Positions 26,198 through 35,070 of a stretch of DNA of 64,000 nucleotides are shown here, piece by piece (within the stretch, counting starts at the first letter, position 1; every line of letters begins with the position of its first letter). The translations under genes were made by a program, and so were the position numbers. A model generated the notes under the pieces. It had not been told where the DNA came from. It searched no databases and saw only the letters and a program-made list of their open reading frames with translations. Source of the DNA: Bacteroidota bacterium (GTDB taxonomy: Bacteria > Bacteroidota > Bacteroidia > Flavobacteriales > Weeksellaceae); contig JAEXBA010000049.1 of NCBI GenBank assembly GCA_023457935.1, positions 1-64,000 on the forward strand, written 5' to 3'.

Positions 26198-26725
26198 TTA
26201 TCTTCCCTGTTTTTTGTCAACGGCTCTACCAATACCGTATCCACTCGCACCACCGATGATACCACCAACTACGGCTCCACCACCACGGTTTTTCTTGTTA
26301 ATTAAAGCACCTGCTGCTGCACCGGTTACGGCACCAACAATTGTACCTTTAGCTGCGTGGCTCATACCCTGTTTCTGCTGTTGCGCAGTTCCCTGAGATG
26401 AAGAAGAACCTGCGTTAGAGTTTGATCCGCTCGAAGCATAAACCGGTCTGTCTCTGTAAACAGTTGTTTCACGAATGACAGTGTTGGTTGGCGCAGCGGC
26501 TGCAGTTCTCGCTTTCTGAACTTCAGCAATGCTGTCAGCTTTTTTCTGCGTTTCGTATGCAATACGCTCTTTTTCAATAGCGAGTTTCTGTTTTTCTATT
26601 TCTAGCTGTCTCTGTTGGAATTCAATTTTCTGCTGCTCAAGTGATTTTTCAGCAACGGTGTCTTCCTTCTTACAGGCTGTCAACATTAAGACTGACATTG
26701 AACCTGCTAATAATATCTTTTTCAT
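26198..26725 (-). CDS. Glycine-zipper lipoprotein with coiled coil
   Basis: The 175-residue product has a lipobox (LMLTACKK, Cys at 18), a charged Gln/Glu/Lys-rich coiled coil (about 28-75), an Ala/Ser/Gln-rich linker and a C-terminal glycine zipper (GTIVGAVTGAAAGALINKK then GGAVVGGIIGGASGYGIG). Such proteins insert their zipper in the outer or inner membrane; the role is unknown. A small hairpin, TTGGC/GCCAA, lies upstream at about 26782-26801. Confidence 0.85.
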   Translation of the reverse strand: MKKILLAGSMSVLMLTACKKEDTVAEKSLEQQKIEFQQRQLEIEKQKLAIEKERIAYETQKKADSIAEVQKARTAAAAPTNTVIRETTVYRDRPVYASSGSNSNAGSSSSQGTAQQQKQGMSHAAKGTIVGAVTGAAAGALINKKNRGGGAVVGGIIGGASGYGIGRAVDKKQGR

Positions 26726-26851
26726 AATTTTTAAATTTAAATTTTAATCCTTATTGAAAGATTAAAAGAAGTTATGCATGTAGTTTGGCAATAAAAAAGC
26801 CAATCAAGTGTTAAAGAATGTTAAAATACAATAAAAAATCCTATAAAAACA

Positions 26852-26880
26852 AATAAAGCACTGATTATCAGTGCTTTATT
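26852..26880 (-). terminator. Terminator of tRNA-Cys
   Basis: A near-perfect 14-bp stem AATAAAGCACTGAT/ATCAGTGCTTTATT starts 4 bp after the tRNA 3' end, with T-rich sequence following on minus. Confidence 0.85.
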
Positions 26881-26884
26881 GTTG

Positions 26885-26955
26885 AGGTACCTAGCGGATT
26901 CGAACCGCTGTAGATGGTGTTGCAGACCACTGCCTAGCCACTCGGCCAAAGTACC
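26885..26955 (-). tRNA. tRNA-Cys (GCA)
   Basis: On minus the 71-nt sequence begins GGTACTTTGG and ends AGGTACCT. The acceptor stem pairs 7/7 (one G-U), the anticodon loop is CTGCAAC giving anticodon GCA, and the T arm is AGCGGTTCGAATCCGCT. Discriminator is U, as required for cysteine. The 3' CCA is not encoded. Confidence 0.96.
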
Positions 26956-27018
26956 CTTTGTTTAGGACTGCAAATATAGATAATTTTTGTTTTTCAGTAA
27001 AATAAATATGGATATTAA

Positions 27019-28383
27019 TTAAAGGAAATTTCCCAGAAAAAGTCTGAGCTGTGCTTCTGTATCTACAATTACGGTAAGTGCGCTGTTTCCGGTGAGTACT
27101 TTCGACGGAGCAATCCGGGAAACGGTTCCCTGCATCCGGATTCCTTTCTGATACTCGCTGTTGAACGACTGCATAAGACTTTGTTTTGCGGCGTTTTCCA
27201 TATCAGCGGTCGGGATGCCGTATTCCTGCTCAATCATACCGACAATCTTGCGCTGAAAGAGTAGAGTAGCTGTTTTATGAAGGATGTTTTTTGTTTTGAG
27301 TTTGAATTTAGTGTCGCTCAGAACGATCATTTTCCTGGACGAATCATACACCGGAATACCTGAAATAAAAGAAGTGCCGTCTATTTTTCCTTCTGTTTCC
27401 GCTTCAATCATCACACGTTCATTTTCGCCGTAAACCCTGATTCCGGTAACTTTTACTTTGGATTTTCCTTCCTGAAAATCAAATTCTTTGTTCAGAAACA
27501 TTTGCCGGGCAATGGCTGTAGCTTCTGAAAACGGAATGTTGGCAGTGGTTTGCAACAGAAACTTTCCGGGCAGATTCTGTACAGAGTTGAAGTTGGCAAT
27601 TCTCGTAATTTTGCGCTCTGAGGCAGGTTTCTGGCCTGTAAAAGTTTCAGAATAAGTGTCAATTCCAATTTGGGTATCAATGGCATCACCATAAAATTTA
27701 AGCGGCGTTACACTCACACTTAACGGCGTCACCTTCAGCCAGGTGTTGTATTCTTCGGAAACCTGAATCGGATCCGCAAAAAGGTTCCAAGCCATTACTG
27801 CATACGGCTGGAAATTCAGCTGCTGCGACATCTGCTCATCCATTGTTTTACAGAACTTCTCCTGCTGTTCTTTCAGGCTTTTCTCAACAATCTGCGTAAT
27901 CGGAATCTCAATCTTTCCAAAGTCTAGCACCGGCTTCGTCACCCATTTGAAACCCATCGGTTTGGTATTGGTAACTGCAGTCCAGTTGTTATTGAAAGTT
28001 ACGGTTGAGTTAAAGTACATCACTGTTTCAAAAGTGGTATTCTGATAGGAATAAACGCCAAGTGTTCCGATTCCTTTTTCAGCCCAGATTCTCAGCGGTA
28101 CTTCAATCAGAAGGTTTTGTCTGGTTCCGCCTACAATCCGGATGGGCCGCGTTTTCCATACTTTCACCTTAAACTGGTCGTTATCATTGTCGGTATAGGA
28201 ACTGTCTTCAAAAATCAGATCTTTGACTGTTGTATTTACCATTGCCGAAATTTCCGACAGCGGAATTCTCACAGGCATTACTATTGCCGATTTTATCTTC
28301 GGAAAATCATAATTCTGAACGGTTTCCTGCGCAAAAAAAACCGGACCAATTACTATCAGAAATATTTTTAAAATTTTCTTCAT
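27019..28383 (-). CDS. DUF4403 family protein, secreted
   Basis: The 454-residue product has a signal peptide (MKKILKIFLIVIGPVFFAQ) and resembles DUF4403 proteins of Bacteroidota: two beta-rich halves, with GIPVYDSSRKMIVLSD and the C-terminal VSRIAPSKVLTGNSALTVIVDTEAQ split between them. The fold is thought to resemble lipid-binding BPI/TULIP-type domains, but function is unknown. ATG 28383 opens the signal peptide; the upstream extension (MIFCLSTLFG...) is rejected. It follows folB. Confidence 0.75.
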   Translation of the reverse strand: MKKILKIFLIVIGPVFFAQETVQNYDFPKIKSAIVMPVRIPLSEISAMVNTTVKDLIFEDSSYTDNDNDQFKVKVWKTRPIRIVGGTRQNLLIEVPLRIWAEKGIGTLGVYSYQNTTFETVMYFNSTVTFNNNWTAVTNTKPMGFKWVTKPVLDFGKIEIPITQIVEKSLKEQQEKFCKTMDEQMSQQLNFQPYAVMAWNLFADPIQVSEEYNTWLKVTPLSVSVTPLKFYGDAIDTQIGIDTYSETFTGQKPASERKITRIANFNSVQNLPGKFLLQTTANIPFSEATAIARQMFLNKEFDFQEGKSKVKVTGIRVYGENERVMIEAETEGKIDGTSFISGIPVYDSSRKMIVLSDTKFKLKTKNILHKTATLLFQRKIVGMIEQEYGIPTADMENAAKQSLMQSFNSEYQKGIRMQGTVSRIAPSKVLTGNSALTVIVDTEAQLRLFLGNFL

Positions 28384-28437
28384 CTGCTTAACAAAACTGT
28401 GAAAAAAATAAATTATTGTGAGAATAGGGTTGAAAAG

Positions 28438-28458
28438 GGCGCGAGCGAAGCGAGCGCC
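28438..28458. repeat. GC-rich palindromic repeat
   Basis: GGCGC-GAGCGAAGCGA-GCGCC is a 21-bp interrupted palindrome, strikingly GC-rich in an AT-rich spacer between folB and the DUF4403 gene. The core GCGAGCGAAGCGAGCG is itself a near-palindrome found as an intergenic motif in many bacteria. It may act as a terminator for folB. Confidence 0.6.
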
Positions 28459-28481
28459 GAAAAGTGTTGAAAGGCAGAAAA

Positions 28482-28841
28482 TCAAAATTTTTTTTCAAAA
28501 TAAACACTTGCTCCTTTGCATTCGCCTTTCATCGGCGGACTGGTCTTGGTGATTTTAAGTTTTACCGTTTTTACCGAAAGAAACTCTTTGCTGATTCTCG
28601 AAAGTATTCTTCCCGCAACATGTTCAAGTAATTTCGACTGTATTTTCATTTCCTCATGAATCAGTTCGTTGAGGTCTGCATAGCTCACAGTATCGTTGAG
28701 GTCATCAGTTTCCGAAGATTTCCAAAGATCAACTCCAAGTTCCGCATTAACCAGATAATAGGTTCCGATTATGTTTTCCTCCGGTAAAACACCGTGAAAT
28801 GCGTAAATTTTGATGTCTTCAAGAATTATTTTTGATTCCAT
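28482..28841 (-). CDS. folB: Dihydroneopterin aldolase
   Basis: The 119-residue product cleaves dihydroneopterin in folate synthesis. It has the FolB opening ILEDIKIYAFHGVLPEE, with the catalytic region VSYADLNELI, and KITKTSPPMKGECKGASVYFEK at the end, split around a conserved Pro pair. Start ATG 28841. Confidence 0.93.
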   Translation of the reverse strand: MESKIILEDIKIYAFHGVLPEENIIGTYYLVNAELGVDLWKSSETDDLNDTVSYADLNELIHEEMKIQSKLLEHVAGRILSRISKEFLSVKTVKLKITKTSPPMKGECKGASVYFEKKF

Positions 28842-28879
28842 AACCAAAGTGAAACGCGCCATTTGACGCGTTTTCTGTT

Positions 28880-29899
28880 CTATTTAATTGATTTTGAAAG
28901 TTCCAGCATTTTTTCAATCGGTTCCAGCGCTTTCAGACGCAGTTCCTCTTCAATCAGAATTTCCGGAAGTTCGTATTTCATACACAGATAAAGCTTTTCC
29001 ATTGTATTGCGTTTCATGAAGAAACACTCCGAACAGTTGCAGCTTTCATCAAAAACCAGTGCCGGAATCAGAGTTTTCTGCGGCGCACGTTTTTTCATTT
29101 CGTGCAGAATTCCTTCTTCAGTCGCCACAATAAATTTCTGAGTTTCGTCTTTTTCAACATAATTCAGAAGTGCCGAAGTAGATCCGATAAAATGTGCCAG
29201 ATCCAGAACTGCAGTTTCGCTTTCAGGATGCGCAATCAGTTTTGCGTCCGGATGTTCTGCAAGCTGCTGGGCAATCCGCTCCATGGAAAATGCTTCATGT
29301 ACAATACAGCTTCCGTCCCACAGAATCATTTCACGGCCGGTTTTTTTCATTAGGTATTTACCAAGGTTCTTGTCCGGAGCAAAAATCAGCGGCTTGTCTT
29401 TCGGTAAGGAATTAATGATGGTTTCTGCATTGGAACTGGTAACGATAATATCGCTTTCTGCTTTCGTTTCAGCATTACAGTTAATATAAGTTGCGATTAG
29501 TGCGCCCGGATGTTTTTCGCGCATTGCACGCAAACCTTCACCGCTGCACCCGTCCGCCAAAGAACATCCTGCCTGCGTATCGGGAAGTACCACTTTCTTT
29601 GTCGGATTCAGAATTTTTGCTGCTTCCGCCATGAAATGAACACCGCAAAAAGCAATCATGTCTGCCTCGGTTTCCTTTGCCTGTCTTGCCAACTGGAGCG
29701 AATCTCCAAGGAAATCTGCAATATCCTGAATGGCAGCCGGCTGATAATAATGCGCTAGAATTACTGCGTTTTTCTCTTTTTTCAGCTCCAAAATGGCTTT
29801 TACCAAATCGTCTCCCTGTGGAATTGCAATGTCATCCAGTTTCAGGTAACCTAAAATCGGCATATTTGATTTTGCTTTTTCTAAAGTATCTGTGCTCAT
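28880..29899 (-). CDS. nadA: Quinolinate synthase
   Basis: The 339-residue product condenses iminoaspartate and dihydroxyacetone phosphate to quinolinate in NAD synthesis with a [4Fe-4S] cluster. Ligand cysteines lie in [10 protein letters not shown], in [12 protein letters not shown] and in [28 protein letters not shown] is the substrate-binding opening. ATG 29899 ([10 protein letters not shown]) is the likely start. Confidence 0.95.
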   Translation of the reverse strand: MSTDTLEKAKSNMPILGYLKLDDIAIPQGDDLVKAILELKKEKNAVILAHYYQPAAIQDIADFLGDSLQLARQAKETEADMIAFCGVHFMAEAAKILNPTKKVVLPDTQAGCSLADGCSGEGLRAMREKHPGALIATYINCNAETKAESDIIVTSSNAETIINSLPKDKPLIFAPDKNLGKYLMKKTGREMILWDGSCIVHEAFSMERIAQQLAEHPDAKLIAHPESETAVLDLAHFIGSTSALLNYVEKDETQKFIVATEEGILHEMKKRAPQKTLIPALVFDESCNCSECFFMKRNTMEKLYLCMKYELPEILIEEELRLKALEPIEKMLELSKSIK

Positions 29900-29922
29900 A
29901 TATTTGTATGTATGTCTTAAAG

Positions 29923-30486
29923 TTAACAATTTATGAAATTCCCGACTAAAATTTCAATTTCTTTTTTTGCTGTTTCCAGGTCGGTGTTTACCAGAATACG
30001 GTCGAAATCATGCTGAAAACCCATTTCAAGTTCTGCTTTTGAAACTCGGGTCTTAATTGTTTCGGCATCATCTGTTGCTCTGTTAATCAATCTCCGTTCC
30101 AATTCTGCAACCGATGGCGGCATGATAAAAATGGAAAGTGCTTTGTCTTCAAAATATTTCTTAAGTGCGATTCCGCCTTTTACGTCAACATCAAAAATTA
30201 CGACTTTGCCTTCGTTCCAGATTTTTTCAACTTCAGATTTCAGTGTTCCGTAATATTTATCGTTATAAACTTCTTCAAATTCCACAAACTCACCGTCAGC
30301 AATTCTTTTTCTGAATTCATCAGGCGAAATAAAATGATAATCAATTCCGTTTTTTTCCTGTCCGCGCGGATTTCTTGTAGTGCAGGATACCGAAAATGCG
30401 AGCTGCGGAAAATGTTGCAGGCAGTGCTTTACCAAAGTGGTTTTTCCGCTTCCGGAAGGCGCCGAAAATATGATAACTTTTTTCAT
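29923..30486 (-). CDS. gmk: Guanylate kinase
   Basis: The 187-residue product phosphorylates GMP. P-loop [33 protein letters not shown] for GMP binding and [13 protein letters not shown] are present. Follows yicC by 63 bp, the usual yicC-gmk pairing. Confidence 0.96.
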   Translation of the reverse strand: MKKVIIFSAPSGSGKTTLVKHCLQHFPQLAFSVSCTTRNPRGQEKNGIDYHFISPDEFRKRIADGEFVEFEEVYNDKYYGTLKSEVEKIWNEGKVVIFDVDVKGGIALKKYFEDKALSIFIMPPSVAELERRLINRATDDAETIKTRVSKAELEMGFQHDFDRILVNTDLETAKKEIEILVGNFINC

Positions 30487-30491
30487 AAAGA

Positions 30492-30512
30492 TTTCTGGTT
30501 TCAGATTTCAGA
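30492..30512. repeat. Short heptad array, 3 units (TTTCAGA type)
   Basis: TTTCTGG, TTTCAGA, TTTCAGA in 7-bp phase start six bases upstream of the gmk ATG, in the yicC-gmk spacer. It is short and on its own would be weak. Confidence 0.5.
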
Positions 30513-30549
30513 CGCATAAGTATGTTGTCTATGATCTGAAATTCCGTTT

Positions 30550-31407
30550 CTATAAAACATTAAGTGTCTGTTCTTTTATTTTTTCAAGGTCATCTTTCAT
30601 CATCACAACCAGTTTCTGAATTTCTGCGTGGTTGGCTTTTGAACCTAAAGTATTGATCTCGCGTCCGATTTCCTGCGCAATGAATCCCAGTTTCTTACCG
30701 TTTGAAGTTTCATTTTTCATGACTTCACTGTAGTATTTCAAATGCTGCGCAAGACGGACTTTTTCCTCCGAAATATCCAGTTTTTCGGTATAATAGGCGA
30801 GTTCCTGATAAAAACGTGTTTCGTCAATATTTTCAAACTCTTTTAAAGTCGTCTGGTAACGTTCTTTAACCGCTTCCAGGCGCACGCCTTCGTACGGAAC
30901 CACCATGGAAAGGTAAGTTTCAATATTGTGAAGATTACGTTTTAGTTCTTCATAAAGTATGTCGCCTTCCGTTTTTCGGAATTCATCAAACTTGTCCAGC
31001 GCTTCCTGAACGCGTTCGGCAAGATAGTTCCATTCTTCTTCGTCCAGTTCATCCGGGCGGGAGGAAATAGCTTCGGGCATCCGGACAGCCATTTTGAGGT
31101 ATTCAAACTCAGGGCCGTCGCTGGCGCAGTCTTTTAGCGCTTTCATGTATGATTTTATCAGTTCGGTGTTAATTTTCACGTCGCCGGCATCATCCAGTAT
31201 TTCACAGTTGATGTAACAGTCTACTTTCCCACGAAAAATCCTGTCATTCAGTTGTTTTCGGATTTCGAATTCTTTCTCCTTGTAACGTACAGGAACACGG
31301 ATGTTGAGGTCGAAATTCTTGGAATTCAGAGACTTTATTTCAACTGTAATTTTTTTTCCTTCAAAAATACCTTCACTTCTTCCGAAGCCGGTCATAGACA
31401 AAATCAT
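30550..31407 (-). CDS. yicC: YicC family endoribonuclease
   Basis: The 285-residue product opens with ILSMTGFGRSEG and EIKSLNSKNFDLNIR and closes with GREINTLGSKANHAEIQKLVV, all family signatures. YicC proteins are RNases reported to cut small RNAs in E. coli. A -7 box TATCTTTG lies 17 nt upstream. First gene of yicC-gmk-nadA-folB-DUF4403. Confidence 0.93.
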   Translation of the reverse strand: MILSMTGFGRSEGIFEGKKITVEIKSLNSKNFDLNIRVPVRYKEKEFEIRKQLNDRIFRGKVDCYINCEILDDAGDVKINTELIKSYMKALKDCASDGPEFEYLKMAVRMPEAISSRPDELDEEEWNYLAERVQEALDKFDEFRKTEGDILYEELKRNLHNIETYLSMVVPYEGVRLEAVKERYQTTLKEFENIDETRFYQELAYYTEKLDISEEKVRLAQHLKYYSEVMKNETSNGKKLGFIAQEIGREINTLGSKANHAEIQKLVVMMKDDLEKIKEQTLNVL

Positions 31408-31424
31408 ACGCTAATATTGTCTTA

Positions 31425-31432
31425 CAAAGATA
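31425..31432 (-). promoter_or_regulatory. -7 box of the yicC-gmk-nadA-folB run
   Basis: TATCTTTG on minus fits TAnnTTTG; the -33 element is not clear. Confidence 0.5.
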
Positions 31433-31576
31433 AAGATTTACATCCACTTCAGAGTGTTGTTTTGCTTCGTGGAAAAAGAGCTGTATTTAACCGGAGGGTA
31501 CTCATCTATTGTTAAAATAAATCTGTCTAATGAAACTCAGTTTTCAGAGAAAATAAAAATGCTGAAATTTGCAGTT

Positions 31577-32485
31577 ATGAAAACTCTGATTTCCATCGTC
31601 GGAACCACCGGAATCGGCAAAACCAAACTTGCTGTTGATTTGGCCAGGCATTTCGGTACGGAAATCATTTCGTGCGATTCAAGACAGTTTTTCAGAGAGA
31701 TGAAAATCGGAACTGCGGCTCCTTCAGAAGAGGAACTGGCTTTGGCAAAGCATCATTTTATCGGTAATTTAAGTGTACAGGATTATTATTCCATTGGGCA
31801 GTATGAAATGGATGCACTGAAGAAGCTTGAAGAAGTCTTTGAAAATAAGGATTTTGCAGTTTTAGTTGGTGGAAGTATGATGTATGAAAAAGCCGTAATT
31901 GAAGGGCTTAATGATTTGCCGGAAGCCAATGAAGAAAATCAGCAGAAGCTGCAGGAAATATGGAAATCGCAAGGTATACAAGAACTGCAAAGAATGCTTC
32001 AACAGCTGGATCCTGAATATTTTGAAAAAGTAGATAAAGAGAATCCGCGCAGACTTTTGCGGGCGATTGATGTGATTTGGCAAAGCGGCAGGAAATATTC
32101 AGAAATTGTTGCTGAACCTCAGAATAAAAGAGATTTTAAAGTGATTCGCATCGGTATTGAAGCGCCCCGCGAATTGATTTACGACAGAATCAATAGAAGA
32201 GTGGATATCATGCTTGAAAACGGACTGCTGAAGGAAGTTGATTCACTTCGGGAGTTCCGCAGTCTGGTTCCGCTGCAAACCGTTGGTTATAAGGAACTTT
32301 TTCAGTATTTCGACGGGAGCTGGTCTTTCGATTTTGCGGTGGAAGAAATTAAAAAAAACTCCAGACGATTTGCGAAAAGGCAGTTAACTTGGTATCGCGG
32401 CGAAAACAATATTCATTGGGTGAGTTTTGAAAAACCTTTCGCGGAATCGTTATCTTTGCTCACCGAAAATCTAAGAAAACCGTAA
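31577..32485 (+). CDS. miaA: tRNA dimethylallyltransferase
   Basis: The 302-residue product adds the dimethylallyl group to A37 of tRNAs reading UNN codons. P-loop GTTGIGKTKLAVDLA, SCDSRQFFREMKIGTAAPS and the tRNA-binding QTVGYKELFQYFDG are visible. ATG 31577 places the P-loop at the usual distance from the N-terminus; the frame extends 41 residues upstream without similarity. Confidence 0.95.
   Translation: MKTLISIVGTTGIGKTKLAVDLARHFGTEIISCDSRQFFREMKIGTAAPSEEELALAKHHFIGNLSVQDYYSIGQYEMDALKKLEEVFENKDFAVLVGGSMMYEKAVIEGLNDLPEANEENQQKLQEIWKSQGIQELQRMLQQLDPEYFEKVDKENPRRLLRAIDVIWQSGRKYSEIVAEPQNKRDFKVIRIGIEAPRELIYDRINRRVDIMLENGLLKEVDSLREFRSLVPLQTVGYKELFQYFDGSWSFDFAVEEIKKNSRRFAKRQLTWYRGENNIHWVSFEKPFAESLSLLTENLRKP
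32427..32458 (+). promoter_or_regulatory. Promoter inside the end of miaA for the thioredoxin-like gene
   Basis: TTG (32427-32429), 21-nt spacer, TATCTTTG (32451-32458): a full Bacteroidota promoter. It lies within miaA codons and 44 nt upstream of the next ATG. Confidence 0.65.
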
Positions 32486-32502
32486 ATTAAAAATATTTAA
32501 AA

Positions 32503-33063
32503 ATGGCAGATACACCTTCAAATATGCTCGAACTGGGCACCAAAGCACCTTATTTTGAACTTCCGAACCCATCTCAGTCCAATGAAATCCAGACTTTAGA
32601 GGAACTGAAAGGCGAGAAAGGAACGCTGGTTATTTTTATGTGTAACCACTGTCCGTTTGTGCTGCACGTTATTGATAAACTGACGGAACTTTATGAAGAC
32701 TACAGTGAAAAAGGTATTGAATTCATTGCTGTCAATTCCAATAATGTAGAAAAATATCCTGCCGATTCACCGGAGAAAATGATTGAATTTCAGGTGGACC
32801 GCAAGTTTGATTTCCCTTATCTGTTTGATGAAAGTCAGGCAGTTGCTAAGGCCTACGACGCTGCCTGTACACCGGATTTCTTCTTCTTTGATGAAAAGCT
32901 TGATCTAGTTTACCGCGGCCAGATGGATGATTCCCGACCGGGCAACCAAAAGGAGATTACCGGCGAAGACCTGATTATTGCTTTTGAAAATCTTCTAGCG
33001 GGTGAGCCTCAGGAAGAAATGCAGCGTCCCAGTATGGGCTGTAATATAAAATGGAAAGAATAA
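32503..33063 (+). CDS. Redoxin/thioredoxin-fold peroxiredoxin-like protein
   Basis: The 186-residue cytoplasmic protein has FELPNPSQSNEI, typical of AhpC/TSA-redoxin N-termini, then active-site region FMCNHCPFVLHV with a CxxC pair, and ACTPDFFFFDEKLDLVYRG with the cis-proline. The family is abundant in Bacteroidota; substrate unknown. Confidence 0.85.
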   Translation: MADTPSNMLELGTKAPYFELPNPSQSNEIQTLEELKGEKGTLVIFMCNHCPFVLHVIDKLTELYEDYSEKGIEFIAVNSNNVEKYPADSPEKMIEFQVDRKFDFPYLFDESQAVAKAYDAACTPDFFFFDEKLDLVYRGQMDDSRPGNQKEITGEDLIIAFENLLAGEPQEEMQRPSMGCNIKWKE

Positions 33064-33070
33064 ATACTTA

Positions 33071-33095
33071 AAACTCCGCAGTAATTGCGGAGTTT
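33071..33095. terminator. Bidirectional terminator
   Basis: Perfect 10-bp stem AAACTCCGCA/TGCGGAGTTT between convergent genes, with T-rich flank on plus and T-containing flank on minus. Confidence 0.8.
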
Positions 33096-33099
33096 CTTA

Positions 33100-33735
33100 T
33101 TAAAAAAAAGGATTATAATCCTTCTCAAAACCAATGGTTGTCGGGTTTCCGTGTCCGCTGAAAACCTGCGTTTCAGGATCTAAGACGAAAAGTTTAGTTT
33201 TAATTCCTTCAATCAGCTGTTCGTAATTTCCTTTGTAAAGATCGGTTCTGCCGATGCTTCCCTGAAAAAGTACGTCACCTGAAATAATGAATTTCTGGTC
33301 CTCGTTATGATAAACAATGCTTCCCGGCGAATGTCCGGGAACGTGGTAGATGTTGAATTTTGTTCCTTCAAAGTCCAGTTCATCAGTTTCGCTCAGGTAT
33401 TCAATTTCTGCGGTAACCGGTTTTACGGAAATACCGAATCGGTTTCCGCTCATCGGAAGCATATCCAGAACTTCTTTATCTTCCTTATGCATAAAAACCG
33501 GCAGTTTAAAGGTGTCAACAGCCCACTGTAAACCCATTACATGATCGATGTGAGCGTGTGTAAGCAGAATTTTTGTAACAGTAAGTTCCTTTTCATGGAT
33601 AAAATTCGAAATCATCTCTGTTTCCTGCGGAGCGAAATTTCCTGGATCGAAAAGCAATGCATTTTTATTTTCGTTATAAAGGATGTAAGTGTTTTCACTG
33701 GCAAAATTGAATACAAAGGCCTGTAGCTGGAGCAT
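33100..33735 (-). CDS. MBL-fold metallohydrolase (glyoxalase II-like)
   Basis: The 211-residue product has the dinuclear metal motif THAHIDH, a later HVPGHSPGSI histidine, the metal-bridging SGDVLF aspartate and the final SGHGNPT histidine. It belongs to the hydroxyacylglutathione hydrolase-like group; the natural substrate cannot be assigned. A -7 box TATTTTTG lies upstream at 33752-33759. Confidence 0.9.
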   Translation of the reverse strand: MLQLQAFVFNFASENTYILYNENKNALLFDPGNFAPQETEMISNFIHEKELTVTKILLTHAHIDHVMGLQWAVDTFKLPVFMHKEDKEVLDMLPMSGNRFGISVKPVTAEIEYLSETDELDFEGTKFNIYHVPGHSPGSIVYHNEDQKFIISGDVLFQGSIGRTDLYKGNYEQLIEGIKTKLFVLDPETQVFSGHGNPTTIGFEKDYNPFF

Positions 33736-33751
33736 TTTTATGATTTTTTTT

Positions 33752-33759
33752 CAAAAATA
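33752..33759 (-). promoter_or_regulatory. Putative -7 box of the MBL-fold gene
   Basis: TATTTTTG on minus matches TAnnTTTG, 16 nt before the start codon. Confidence 0.45.
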
Positions 33760-33800
33760 AGCTTTTGCAACAAATTGGCTTAATTTTCGTTAATTTAGCA

Positions 33801-35015
33801 ATGATGAAAAGATATTGCCTATTCTTGATTTTATTTAGCGCACTTGTGTTCGCACAGGATATCAGAAGCGTTCAGCTTTTTAATCCTCAAACCAATGATG
33901 AAACTCCCGTCATTGGATTTAACGAACAGCTGATTCTAAGATTTGATGACCTTTCCAATAAAAGCACGATTTACCGTTATACCATAAGACATTACGACCG
34001 TAACTGGCAGGATGAAGGTCTGTTTTTTACGGAATATGCCGACGGAAGTCTCAATGGTCTGGTTGATAATTTTCAGTATTCCTTCAATACTCTGCAGAAA
34101 TACACCCATTACGAACTGGCTTTTCCAAATGAGAAAATCCGTCCGAAAATTTCCGGAAATTATGAACTCATCGTGTACAGAGATTCTGCCGAAAAACCAA
34201 TAATCAGGAAACGTTTTTTTGTGGTGGATGACGGTGCGGCAATCGCATTGAATGTAACACGTACAGCTGACGCAAGAAATCCTGCCATCACGCAGAGAGT
34301 AGAAGTGCAGGCGGTTCCGAAATTCCAGGATCTGAATTCAAATGTAAATTCAATAAGTTTGAATGTGGTTCAGAACAATAATTACCATGACGGAATGTAT
34401 AACCTGAGGCCTACTTCCACGTTGGGCAACAGAATGCTGTTTCAGCAGCTGGATCTTGCGTTTCCCGGAAATAACGAGTTTTACTATTTCGATAATAAAA
34501 ACATGACAATTGCTGCGGACATGGTAGCAGCAGCGCAGGTAATTGAGGGCGTGAACCAGACTTATCTTTATCCGGTTTGGGCGTATCCGCTGAATTATCA
34601 GTTTCAGCCTGATGTTAACGGCGCTTATTATTTCCGAAGAAACGATTTGGGAATTGAGCGTGATGCCGACCGCGAAGGCGACTATTCCTGGGTGCATTTC
34701 GTACTGGAATCCGAAAAAACAGATAAGGAAATATTTGTTTTGGGAGCGTTCAACGATTATGTTCCAAGCGAAGAAAATCAAATGTTTTATGATGAAGCAA
34801 CGCAGCAGTATGTTGCGCGGATTTACCTGAAACAGGGCTTTTACAATTATATTCTTGCTACCAGAAATCCCGGAGGGAAACTGAATTTCGGTGAAGTGAA
34901 CGGCAGTTTCTGGCAAACAGACAACCTTTATCAGGCATTTCTGTATTACCGTCCATTCGGGAAAAGTTACGATGCTTTGGTAGGTTATGGTGAAACAAGA
35001 AAGCCCATCCGCTAA
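33801..35015 (+). CDS. Type IX secretion system Plug protein (DUF5103)
   Basis: The roughly 404-residue product has a signal peptide ([19 protein letters not shown]). The opening [20 protein letters not shown] and the phrases [17 protein letters not shown] and [17 protein letters not shown] match DUF5103, identified as the Plug that closes the periplasmic end of the SprA translocon. It is the second T9SS component in the window. ATG 33801 or 33804 opens the signal peptide; an upstream TTG is rejected. Confidence 0.85.
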   Translation: MMKRYCLFLILFSALVFAQDIRSVQLFNPQTNDETPVIGFNEQLILRFDDLSNKSTIYRYTIRHYDRNWQDEGLFFTEYADGSLNGLVDNFQYSFNTLQKYTHYELAFPNEKIRPKISGNYELIVYRDSAEKPIIRKRFFVVDDGAAIALNVTRTADARNPAITQRVEVQAVPKFQDLNSNVNSISLNVVQNNNYHDGMYNLRPTSTLGNRMLFQQLDLAFPGNNEFYYFDNKNMTIAADMVAAAQVIEGVNQTYLYPVWAYPLNYQFQPDVNGAYYFRRNDLGIERDADREGDYSWVHFVLESEKTDKEIFVLGAFNDYVPSEENQMFYDEATQQYVARIYLKQGFYNYILATRNPGGKLNFGEVNGSFWQTDNLYQAFLYYRPFGKSYDALVGYGETRKPIR

Positions 35016-35070
35016 ATCTCAGTAGAATTTTATCCGTTTTTTTCTCTACAGAAATCCTGATTTTGAACCG

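Noticed and set aside
26782..26801. Small hairpin TTGGC/GCCAA upstream of the lipoprotein gene as a terminator or regulatory RNA
   Set aside because: Five-base stem only; too weak to call, and tRNA-Cys has its own strong terminator.
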